Positions 8,901 through 17,879 of a stretch of DNA of 21,011 nucleotides are shown here, in pieces. The stretch covers positions 28,498 to 49,508 of the forward strand of contig JAHLWZ010000617.1 of NCBI GenBank assembly GCA_020536535.1. The letters run 5' to 3'. The position numbers and the translations under genes are program-made. The notes beneath the pieces are model-generated. The model had not been told where the DNA came from. It made no database searches and saw nothing but the letters and a program-made list of their open reading frames with translations. Position 1 is the first letter of the stretch. Each line of letters begins with the position of its first letter. Origin of the DNA: Pelomyxa schiedti (lineage: Eukaryota; Evosea; Pelobiontida; Pelomyxidae).

Positions 8901-11900
8901 TTTCACTCAGATGTTGTAGAGAAATCTCAGGACAGGTTCAGAACGGATCAATTCCCGAATCCATCTCCAACTTTGACTCGATAACGCTGCTGTATACTCC
9001 CTTTTTTATTAGTGGCAGTTTATCTCAAGGACAGTAGGGACCTGTCTCACAATGGACTCAGTGGTACAATCCCACAAGGACTTTTTTACCTCTTAAATCT
9101 TCGATACTTGTAAGCCAAGATCTTGAATAAATCAGGAGTTACGCTTACCAAGTTCTAATAGAATCCTTGAAGATAACGATTTGGAAGGAACAATTTCTGA
9201 TACCATAACCCTTCTGACATTTCTTCTTCAAATGTGTATAGGAGCGAGCAAAGCGTACCTTTAACTCTTTCCTTAGGAATCTGGATAACAACAAATTGTA
9301 TGGCACTATTCCACGAGGAATGAGGACTCTCACCCGCGTGATATCAATGTAACAGTTGAAAGCGATCACTCCATTAACACCAATCTTATACAGCTCACTG
9401 GCAAATAACGAGTTGACTGGTACTATTCCCAGTGAAATACTTTCCCTTAATTCTCCTCAACACACAAATAAAAAGGACCAAGCCAGAAATAACAACAACA
9501 CCAAAGGCAGCACCAACGCCAATAATTATATCAAGTGGAAGAGGGCAATCGTCACGGAACCAGCTCATCACATCATACTTCTCGGCTCGGCATATCAAAT
9601 CACAATCTTCCCACTCTCCGTCATCATAGCATGTATCACCAATCCAGCAGTGACTCGGTGCCTCGGTATAAGGAAATGGAGGCTTAATGCAATCGCAAAT
9701 TTCATCCTTCCTCAGAGTTTGACAGCCACAAGTATTATTGGTACAATTCAGGCAGTTTTGAGATACAGAACTTGAGGGAGTGAATACGCTTTGGGCTGGG
9801 CTGGGAGTACCATTCAGTGTCAGGTAGAGAAGATATGAACAGCCCGTAGAGAGCAGAAAGTGATATTCAACTTTCCAAATTATGTCTCTATGATCAAGAC
9901 TTGGACCTTTCCAATCTAAAGTTCTTGACTATGATTTGTAAGATTGCAACTTAAGTTTTTTTTAGGGGAGTAACAATGAGTGAATTTCCACTTGAGGTAA
10001 GTTTCCCCAGCTCTTGTTATCAACATTTAAGGCTTTTTTTACAGGTGGATCCAGAAGAAGAGGTCTCGTTTAATCTATCAGGACACCAAGCACCAGTTGG
10101 TACTCCGATCACAGATCACATCAAGATAACCAACACGTCAAACCGTCCGGTAAAGTACAGATTGGCTGTCCCCAAGAGTTACAAGTACACGATGCAGTTT
10201 ACAACAATTGAAGATACTCTAGGAAGTGTATTTGCCACTGCGTTTACCACAAAATTAAATTAACCTCATCAAAGGATGCTGAAAGGGATATAGATATTTC
10301 ATTGACTGTCCAATGTACCACAGTAGTTGAAACAGACATTTTGGTTATCGCAACTGAGTGTATGTGATACTCTTCCTTTGGGTTTGGGAAGAGGGAGGTA
10401 CTTTCTTTTGACTGAAACGAAAAAGTAAAAACGAACCAAGAGGTCGCAACTGTCTTACCCTGAGATACCTGACTCTTACAGATTTTTATTGCTCTACGTA
10501 TTAATCTGGAATCGAAGTTATCTACTCGAATTGATCATGAGCAGCTTCAGGTTATTCTCTTCGTTACTTTATTTCTGACTGGTTGTTAGATGGATTCCTC
10601 TCCCATTGGGGAAGGCTCTTTTGGAATTGTGTATAAAGGTACCCATAATATTGTACATGCCTTCTCATACTATCTCATTTGTTTAATCATTCCTTCGAAT
10701 AGGTCACTGGTAGTGTCCATCTTTTGTATTTAAATATCTTTAATACTCAATAAGGAGAGGTCAGGAAGTGGCTGTGAAAGTTGTCAAGAATCAGCAAGGT
10801 GCCAAAGCTACATCAGAGTTTGAGAACGAAGTTCAGATCATGGAATCCTTAAGATGCCCTCAGGTAGCAACGTTTTTAACTGAATATAGCATTAATGGTT
10901 ATCTAGATAATCAATTTTGTTGGTGCAGTACATGCACCAGGGCATTTGGCACTCGTAACGGTACATCTTAATTTCGTCCTCCTGAATTACAGTAATTTCT
11001 AACTTTTTTACTGTCAGGAGTTTATGCCATATGGTACTCTATCGTCATGTCTCAAAAAATACCCTTTTTCCACTATGCTGAGAATCAATTGCCTCCTAGA
11101 TTGCTGTAGAGGTTTCTTCTTCTCTTTTTTAATCTCCTTTCAAATTTTCCCATCCAACAGGGATGGACTTTCTTCACCAATCAAGTAACTCACTTGAATT
11201 TTACCGGAACCTTACATTTCTCTCCTTTTCCGATTCAAGATATTCTTCACAGAGATCTCAAAGCTGAAAACCTATTGGTACAGTTCCCAGTTCTGATTCT
11301 TGGTTTTACATCCCAAGGTCGCCACACTCGATGTGTCTGCATCAGTAAACTGCAAAATTACTGGTTATCCCATAAACCTTTCAGAGAAGAGTCGGCTGAC
11401 AAGAAAAACAGATTTTGGTACCACAAGAGACATTGATGCAACAAGACTTGAACAACATTTTACCACTGGAATTGGTACACCCGCATATATGGCTCCGGTA
11501 TAATTCTTGAAATTCATTCTCGGTTTTTTACTGTTGTCAAGGAAATTTTGCAGAACGGACAGTACCAAACACCAGCAGATGTATATAGGTAAAGTTAATG
11601 CATCTCATAGGGATGTGTTTATCCCCTTTAGTTTCGCCATTGTGGCCCATTTTGTTGTCACTGGGCAGGAGCCTTGGGCAAATGTTACATCACTTTGGAG
11701 TAAGACTCCCCATTTAAGGATTAGCTCTAATCCTCTATCCAGAAATCACAGAGGCTGTCATTGCAGGTGACCGATTACCTATGGACGGTATTGATGAAAG
11801 TTTTGCTGAAGTAATTACTACTTGCTGGCACCAGACTCCAGAGAAACGACCAAGTATGGCAATTACAGAACTTGTATTCATCAGAACTCAACACGCCAAC

Positions 11901-11973
11901 AGGCTTTTCCGATTTGTGCCGCGCATTAGAAACTTTAAAGGAACATGTAAAAACTGCTAAAACGGATGAATGA
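5956..11973 (+). CDS. LRR receptor-like protein kinase, ~35 introns, interrupted by an internal inversion
   Basis: Exon 1 (5956-6266) encodes a signal peptide (hydrophobic LVLLLIGAAVVFL, then a Ser run) and an LRR N-cap with Cys pairs. Eighteen exons of about 66-75 nt (roughly 6370-8380) each encode one plant-type LRR (L.L..N.LTG.IP..I..L..L); the introns are phase 2. A Cys-rich insert follows (about 8450-8870), then five more LRRs (about 8910-9444). The stalk and transmembrane helix (IIIGVGAAFGVVVISGLVLF) lie on the opposite strand in 9445-9855. Plus-strand coding resumes at 9899 with a juxtamembrane part, then an MSP/Ig-like domain (ITNTSNRPVKYRL; LTVQCTTVVETDILV). The kinase domain runs 10590-11973: GEGSFGIVYKGHW, VAVKVVK, HRDLKAENLL, DFGTTR, GTPAYMAPEIL, ADVYSFAIV, EKRPSFSDL, with TGA at 11971. 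All catalytic residues are present. Restored length is roughly 1,200 residues. It probably senses an external ligand at the cell surface; the ligand is unknown. As written, the frame stops at 9775 within the inverted segment. Confidence 0.88.
9439..9861. other. 411-bp inverted segment (9445-9855) with 6-bp inverted repeats at its ends
   Basis: Inside 9445-9855 the coding strand is minus: a Cys-rich stalk (NCLNCTNNTCGCQ), WIGDTCYDDGEWEDC, an acidic/Cys part and a 20-residue transmembrane helix followed by VLRRIKG. ACTTTC (9439-9444) and GAAAGT (9856-9861) flank it as a 6-bp inverted repeat. When the segment is re-oriented, the left side completes a 23-residue LRR (SEILSALYGL) and meets a 40-nt phase-2 intron. 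On the right side, RRIKGK meets a 39-nt phase-2 intron (9860-9898) whose acceptor leads straight into LGPFQSKVLDYDLG. Frame, phase and intron size all fit at both ends, which is very unlikely by chance. Confidence 0.85.
10045..10550 (+). other. MSP/Ig-like domain exons before the kinase, including a 17-nt microexon
   Basis: Exons 10045-10227, 10275-10359, 10426-10442 (17 nt) and 10482-10550 encode a beta-rich module. It starts at VDPEEEVSFNLSGHQAP, continues through DHIKITNTSNRPVKYRL and DISLTVQCTTVVETDILV, and ends LRINLESKLSTRIDHEQLQ before the Gly-rich loop. The spacing resembles the MSP/ASH-like domains seen before the kinase in some amoebozoan receptor kinases (recalled family knowledge, not searched). 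The 17-nt exon is needed to keep frame between VIATE and IFIALR, and its flanking introns (10360-10425 and 10443-10481) have GTATGT...AAG and GTCGCA...CAG ends. Confidence 0.65.
10703..10709 (+). other. 7-nt microexon (GTCACTG) in the kinase domain
   Basis: The exon before ends in TAT AAA G (10638) and the next begins GAGAGGTCAGG (10755). Joining them directly shifts frame. Including GTCACTG, bounded by AG at 10701-10702 and GT at 10710-10711, gives YKGHWRGQEVAVKV. That is the expected kinase sequence between the Gly-rich loop and the VAVK lysine. The flanking introns are 64 and 45 nt. Confidence 0.8.
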
Positions 11974-12073
11974 ACATCTCATAAAAGAAAATGTTTATAT
12001 TCTTGGGAAACAACATAAAAGGAATTTGCCTATTTACTTTGACTTGGGTTCGTAACGGCATATTCTGTAGCCA

Positions 12074-13340
12074 TTAGGAAGAGTCAAGTGCGGCGGCAAT
12101 TGTGTTGATCCAGGTATTTCCAGTGCGTTGAATGTCACTTGAGTATTGCCATCCCATAACTCCAGCAGACCACCCAAGCTCCTTCTTAGCCTGGGATACA
12201 AATGATGAAAGGTCAGATGTTGACACCCATCCAGTGTTGGATGCATCTGATGACGTAACTGGTTTCCCAACAACGAGTTTGTTGAGGCCTGCATTGGAGC
12301 ACCTCTTGGATATTTCAAGCACTGAGGTTTGCAGTGCCCAGCCATCAGAGGCAACAAATAGGGTGTTGTACTTGTCATAGGCTGATGTGCCTTGGTTGTA
12401 GAATTGGATGTTGTACCAGTTTATGGAAGCTCCAACTGAATTGGAAACTGTTATGTATCCACCCTTTGGGTAGGTGGGAGTGCCCATGAAGTATGGTGCT
12501 TGTGGTGCGTGTGTAATGATTTTGCTAATAGAATCCCGTCAGTACAATATGTTTATTAAATGCTAGGAAAAGAGAGGTTACTTTGCAGGTAATAGAGAGC
12601 GCAATGTCTGTGTGCACTGTATCACCCAGTCTTCTCCCTTGCCTTGATTCATTGCGTCATTGTCCTAACACAGAAAAGTGGTAGATGAAAAAATCACAAT
12701 GCAAAGGAATAAACATAAAAAGTACCTCGTAGTCCAGGTCCACGCCATCAGCGTTGGTGTCAATAATGAACTGGGCCAAATTAGTTGCCACAGTGACGGC
12801 ATTTGTACCCTCGGAAGTAGGGAAATCAGTGGCACCAAAAGCAGATACAATCAGGCTGATATTTGCAGAGTGGTATAACTCCAACCATGCAGCTCTTACC
12901 TCTTCATCAGTCTGTCCCCAGGGATTATCTTTTCAAAGATGCACCCACATTAACAAAAAAAAAAAAAAAAAAACAGGCTGCACTTCCCCGGGCCCACAAC
13001 AAATTAAATTTAGAAATTTTCATTGCTAGTACTTGTTTGTGTGTCGTGTACCCGTAGAAACGTAGTTTATGGGATGGGCCCAGACCATCGCGGCGTCCAC
13101 TGGGCCGGCGTTGCTGGTCCAGAACGCCAGGTTGATCACGTTGTACGCCGACGCCGGCGCGTACGTGGGCACGCCCATAGACGCAGCGATGGCCGTTGGC
13201 GGCCACCACGAAGTCAGCGAGTCGATGTACGTCACGTACTTGCTGTTGCTGCTGGCCTGGGCTCGCGTGGCACTCATCAGTAGTGTTGTTACTACGAGTG
13301 GTAGGCACGAAGTGATGGAGTAGGAGTAATGGGTCCTCAT
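12074..13340 (-). CDS. Secreted GH18 chitinase-like glycoside hydrolase
   Basis: Four exons on the minus strand: 13340-13052, 12928-12726, 12664-12582 and 12524-12074, about 341 residues. Residues 1-29 form a signal peptide (hydrophobic CLPLVVTTLLM, then ATRAQA). The mature protein opens KYVTYIDSLTSWWPP, typical of the first barrel strand of this GH18 group. The catalytic DxxDxDxE motif is complete as DGVDLDYE at about residues 157-164, and it ends exactly at the second exon boundary. Later barrel strands carry IQFYNQ and MGWQYSSD, the usual substrate-contact positions. The predicted role is hydrolysis of beta-1,4-GlcNAc polymers outside the cell or in a food vacuole, for feeding or cyst-wall remodelling (inference). 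The first intron carries a long poly-T/poly-A tract (12955-12974). It converges on the receptor kinase (100-bp gap) and lies 109 bp downstream of the Ufd1-zinc-finger gene. Confidence 0.92.
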
Positions 13341-13449
13341 TGTTGGAGGAGGGAGACGAGGCCGTTTCGGTTGGGACTGGTTTGGATTTTGTTTCGTTGA
13401 TTTCTTGCTTTATTTAAAATGTCGGTTATTTATGTTCAAGGGTGTTTGT

Positions 13450-15674
13450 TTATAAACTGTCGTGACCGTCGAAGTGGGCTTGGGCGTCTGCCTCGTCTAT
13501 GAGTCTGTTGCACTGCCGACATAAAATGCCTTGTGATGGTCGTGATATAGATGTGGTGCTTGAGGAGTGTCTTCGGGTGGGTGTTGGGTGTCGTTTGTTG
13601 TGTGTGCAGACAGTGGCGTGAATATCCACAGATGTTATTGCTACTGATTGGCCACATTCCGGACATATGTACTCGTCGTCGTCTCTATGGAAAATGTTAA
13701 GTTGAAATACGTGGGAGCCAACTCATACATGACTATAGGATCGGGTTGATGCTTTGGTGACCGTTGTGCCGTAGCTCTTTTTAAAGGAAGCATGTAGTGT
13801 GGAGGTGTCTGTGGAGATAGCATGGGCTTGGAAATGTTGGCCCGTTATCAAAAAAGAGATGACGAGATAGCTTACAAAGTCCAGTGGGGGAAAGTGGTCT
13901 TGTAGAGTCATTGAAGGCCTTCCTGGACTCGGACTAGGACTTGGGACTTTGCATACATGCTTGGACAGCTCTGTGTAATCATCACACAAAAATCTCCCTT
14001 AACCCTATTTACCCCTGATGATTACCAGCTTGTTACATTTTGGGCACCTTTCTGACCTTGAGCCGCAGTAATCTTTATGCTCAGCAATATCTTTTTGTTG
14101 AACCTTCGCAATATATGAGATAGCGTGGGATAGACAAACGACACCACTTGAATTTTGCAGAAAGGGCATCCAATCAGCCGGTGAGTACATTCATCAAGTT
14201 CGTGTGAGGGTAAAAAGTATTTATCCAAGACCTCCCCACATTTACATGTGACCTAATGAAGATATTGAGTGAAACGACTCATTTGGAGGGATCTGAGAAA
14301 CCGGCCCATGAAACGACTCCATGTGTTCTTTTTCTTGTGCTCGGAGAATTTTGCATCCACACATGGAACAAATTCTGTTCAGCCTTTCGCAACGAATTTG
14401 GTGTAGAGGATATTGAGCTTTGGGGATGCTATTCTTGCTGTTTAGGCGTGTTATTATCAATGATACCTGATTTGGAATTACCAGTTGGAGCAAATGACGG
14501 ATTCTTGGTCAGCACTGGGTCCTGATGGTGTATGCCCTTCTCCCATGAAAGCTACGAATTTTTTCTCATTTGAAATAGTACTAGTGGGTGATTCAGATGT
14601 TTCGTCAACCACACTTGGCTGTGAGTCTAAAGTAAATTTAAAAAGGTTTAACAATTGTCCATACCAGAAGTGGAAGTAGTAGTACTGCACTCCATGTTTG
14701 AATCGGGAGGAGGAGTTGGAATTTGAGTTGGGAGTGAGGTGTCTGTCTTAGTACAGTTTTCAACTCCGGCCATAGGTGCAAAATCGGTGTCAATATCAAC
14801 ATTGATTATGCTCACACGCTCGGAAGGCTTCAGGCAGTCTACAACGATACCAATTTTTTCGCCTGAAGGGACCGGCATGAACAAGGTGGTTCCGTTCGTT
14901 AGTGTACTGAACTTTCTGAGAAAAGACTCAAGCCTGGTATTTATCAGTGACACGGAACTAGAAGTATTACTAACTAACTCGGCTTTTGGATCTTGGAGTG
15001 TGTAGAAGGACTTGTCAACTGGTCTGAAGCGAACAAAAGACCCTTTAGGAAGCGTTACTTGCCGTAGTGAAATAAATCCGCCCTCGATTACACCCAAGTA
15101 TTCCATCAACTTAACACATGAGCATAGGAAGGAGAAGAAATATGGAGTACCCAGTAGGGCAAGCAAACTTGTTCTTTTTCGGCAGTAAATTCTGAAACAC
15201 TACATGCAGCACGCAAAGTGGTAACAGGATTCGAGATGTCGAATATTACTGCAGAGTTTGACAGAGTGTGCTCTAAAGGGAGTCAGAGAGCTGCATTAAG
15301 TTTAGAAATGAAACGTACGTAGGCGTGCAAGAGCCTCCGGTGGCATTAGGACTGTAGGGGGCAGTAAGTTCTAAGTGTCCAGAGTTACGCACAATGAGTT
15401 ACAAACTTTTGTCGGACGCCTCCAGATCCTGTCTATTGGCCACAGCGAGACTATACGCTCTAAATAGCCATCCTGTTTGTCATGCATGTAACCAAGTGAG
15501 ACAGGGGGATTGTGCATCCAATGAAGCGAGCAATAGCAATAGCAATAGCAAGAGCAAAAGCAAAAACCAAGCAACAACAAACGCCAACCAACCATCTCCC
15601 CCAGGAAAACGACGATTTGCTGCTGTCGGTACCGCCGGTCGTGCCCGATCCGCCCAAGTCCCACCACCGCTCAT
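13450..15674 (-). CDS. Ufd1-like protein fused to C-terminal TRAF/XAF1-type zinc fingers
   Basis: About 544 residues from roughly eleven exons. It starts with Met at 15674 (MSGGGTWADRARP). The Ufd1 double-psi barrel begins FRAYSLAVANRQDL, then DKILMPPEAL, EKEQVCLPYW, VTLPKGSFVRFRP, DPKAEL...LESFLRKFSTLTNGTTL and VDIDTDFAP. These are the classic Ufd1 positions (Npl4/p97 cofactor; ubiquitin-dependent extraction of proteins for degradation). After a Ser/Thr/Pro linker come zinc-binding blocks: CSNC...H...C, CSMCGC...H, KCGEV...CTHRLIGCPFC, EHKDYCGSRSERCPKC, and at the end YICPECGQSVAI and ILCRQCNRLI. Fusion of a Ufd1 domain with TRAF-type fingers is known in plants (Arabidopsis At4g15420 type; recalled, not searched). 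Splice phases agree at every junction checked, including the first intron (15592-15473, 120 nt) and a late one (AT|GTATGAG ... CATAG|A) that moves the frame into the last finger. It ends at TAA 13450-13452. Confidence 0.85.
15473..15592 (-). repeat. 120-nt first intron of the Ufd1-zinc-finger gene with hexamer repeat
   Basis: The intron contains a short tandem of AATAGC-type hexamers on the plus strand (about 15532-15560), followed by AAGAGC/AAAAGC variants. It is longer than most introns here (28-80 nt). The same stretch can be read as a Ser/Asn-rich peptide on the plus strand and as a Leu/Ala-rich hydrophobic one on the minus strand. Both are treated as artefacts of the simple repeat because splicing it out joins the Ufd1 N-terminus in phase. 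Confidence 0.6.
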
Positions 15675-15769
15675 CTTGTCTTGCTCTTCTCCCCTTGCTT
15701 GTCTACGTTTAATAATAAACAGATTGATATGTGATGATCAATTCTCCTCGTTTTTTTTTTGACTGACAA

Positions 15770-17741
15770 TTACCACTCGTTGCCAATTCGACTAATTGGT
15801 GGTAAATATTTCTTTTCCCCACGCAGCGTGAGCACGAAAATCTCGATGATGACGGCAAATCTCATAACAGTGAGTAGTCTAGCATGCCTCTGAATGCTCC
15901 TGCATTTCTTGACAACCTTTTTTTGTTTTTTGTGTTTGTCCTCAAGCTTGTCATATTCTGACCGGAGCATATTATGTTTTGCATCCAGTTCGTTGTGTTC
16001 TGACTGGAGTCTGTTGTGTGCTGACTGGAGCATGATAAGTTTTGACTGGAGTTCGTAGTGTTCTGATAGAAGTCCGTAGTATTTTGAGTGGAGCGTGTAG
16101 TATTCTGATTCAAGGTTGTGTTTGGAGTTCAGAACTATGGCTGAGATTTCGGTTTCAAGAGTGCTGTTTTGGATTTTAACTCGGCACTCATATCCCTGAG
16201 CTCCGACTTGAAGTCATGGAGTTTGGTCAATGTGTTCCCAAGGTCCTCCGTGGTTCTTCTAAGGTCCCTTTGAAGTTCTCGATTTACGAGTTCACTGCTT
16301 TCGTGTCTGTTGCATGTTCCAGGTATATTTTGTCGTTTTCGTAGTCTGAACTTAGTTCTGTCTGATCAGGGATGATTGAATCTGTAATTCCAGAGAGGGG
16401 GATACAAACCGCCCCATTGCCGCCATTTCAGTCAACCAGGGTGGGCTACACGCAGCATAAGTTTCCCAACTGTTATTGTGTACCGCAGCACCACTGCATG
16501 GCCGCGTCCTCAGGACCAAACGCAAGGCACAGATGGGATTTCGAGGGGATACCTTCATCCTATCCAGCATGTTGGATTGTAATTGGATGAACTCTAGCTC
16601 CAGCAGTGATTTGGCTTCTTCGTTGATGAACTCTTCATGAATGTAGGCTATTTCACATATAATTGTTGGTCAGTGTTCAGGGGACAGAGTAAATCTTGGC
16701 TTTCCTTGTCATCTGGGAGAAACATATGCAAGCTATTTTGAGACGAACACTGCTCAAGAAACGCGTTTGCTTGTGCTGTGCTCGGGAATTTTCCCACGTA
16801 ATCCCTCTCACAGGTTTTTAGCCTTATCCAGCCAGGGGTGATTATGGTCAATAGTGGCAAAGACAGAAGTAATTTTAGCTTACGTGACAAAGCTTCTGGA
16901 AATATCGAAAGCAAGTTTGTGACTGTGAGTCCATTCTAAATCTCTCGGAAAGGTCAGTGAAAAATAAAGCACAGGGATTGCAGGTCACACGCCATATCAG
17001 TAAGTAGACCCAGGTGCTGGAATATATTGATGCGAATTGGGCGTTCCCTCGGAATGCTGTAGAATGCTGAATTACATTTGCAGACGAGGCCACGGTTGCA
17101 GTTGTGGTGTTCACAACAGTCTCGGATAGGTCAACATCCACTATTTTGACTGGACAAGTACCATCCAGTGGCACAATTATGTGCCTGGGCTTGAGGTCCA
17201 GTATCAACACTCCAGCGCAATTCAATGCCCACACTGCCTTGATGACCCTTGCCACGCCCCCTGGGTCGTCCATGTGGGCATTGTTAAGGTATGAAGCCCC
17301 CACGTCTTGCACAAGAAATACTTTCTGGGCATCCTCCCCACAGAAGAGGCCAGTGGTGGTGGAACTGAGGAATCTTCCAACCACCACGCACGGGGAAACA
17401 TGCTTGGCAGCTTCAGCAGACGAAAGAGCCACTTTGTCCGCATTGATCTCTGGTTGTGATGGTGGTAGTGATAGTGATAGTGATGGTGTAGGCGGCGACT
17501 ACGGCGGCGCAGTATATGTCGAGTCTACGGTTTTTGTTGCACCTCACAAGTTGCTGGAAGAATCACCAGACGCCGGCCCTCAGGACGTACGCGATGGCGG
17601 CTATTAATATCACCAGACGCAGCGTGTCAAATGGTTCAACTTTGACATTCGTACCAAAGCGTTCTTCTAAAGTGTCACCCTTGCGAATTGGACCTTAGGT
17701 CAAACAGAACCTTTTCGACAAGGAACGCCCTGGTGCTCCAT
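15770..17741 (-). CDS. CK1-like pseudokinase with long coiled coil and C-terminal membrane segment, possibly broken
   Basis: It likely starts at ATG 17741 (MEHQG), then a 47-nt intron, then an exon with a hydrophobic stretch (LVILIAAIAYVL). The main exon carries a kinase-like core: VLILDLKPRHIIV in place of HRD, VKIVDVDLSE in place of DFG, and AFRGNAQFASIY, the CK1 signature region (GTARYASI in CK1). The HxD His and the DFG Phe/Gly are absent, so it is probably inactive. The continuation HLGLLTDMACDLQSL is one frame off, so there is a frameshift or an unseen intron near 17017-17026. Next come FPEALSRKLKLLL...ITPGW, then a helical region (YIHEEFINEEAKSLLELEF) reached through a 38-nt phase-1 intron. 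A heptad-repeat coiled coil follows and then a hydrophobic segment (LLTVMRFAVIIEIFVLTL) near the end, with TAA at 15770. Splicing is phase-consistent from the LSYIHEEF junction to the end. Possible role: membrane-anchored scaffold. Confidence 0.65.
15925..16110 (-). repeat. 21-nt periodic coding repeat (perfect 7-residue heptads)
   Basis: On the minus strand each 21 nt encodes a heptad of the form L-x-S-E/K-H/Y-x-x (for example LQSAHNR, LQSEHNE, LDAKHNM, LRSEYDK, LEDKHKK). This gives at least eight consecutive heptads with Leu at position a. The DNA period (CTCCAGTCAGAACAC-like) shows it grew by tandem duplication. It is predicted to form a parallel coiled coil just before the C-terminal hydrophobic segment. 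Confidence 0.8.
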
Positions 17742-17879
17742 GTAATGTTTTGTAGTGAGGACAATGCCAAAATCTGTGAATCGCACAAAAAAAGGCGAAA
17801 ATGATCAATCAGATTCGAACAAGATTTGGTGCTGTGAAGGACTCCCCAGAGTGTGAATCGTGCACAGCCACAAGTTTAA

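Noticed and set aside
9356-9775. 139-codon plus-strand ORF across the end of the LRRs
   Set aside because: It starts as a true LRR exon but then reads antisense through the inverted stalk/transmembrane segment. The Asn/Thr-rich tail has no family signal, so it is a product of the inversion and not a separate gene.
11498-11588. Acceptor at TTTTGCAG (11553) giving MAPN in place of the APE motif
   Set aside because: The upstream acceptor GTCAAG (11541) adds EILQ and restores MAPEILQNGQY, the conserved motif, in the same phase.
15394-15762. 122-codon plus-strand ORF with Ser/Asn repeat
   Set aside because: Its repeat coincides with the hexamer-rich first intron of the Ufd1-zinc-finger gene, and no conserved sequence surrounds it.
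16100-16260. Apparent frameshift in the coiled-coil region
   Set aside because: A 47-nt phase-1 intron (GTGCCG...CTCAG) joins the two frames exactly, so no frameshift is needed.
17104-17607. 167-codon plus-strand ORF
   Set aside because: It is antisense to the pseudokinase exon (LDLKPRHII, KIVDVDL), which has recognisable kinase-like motifs.
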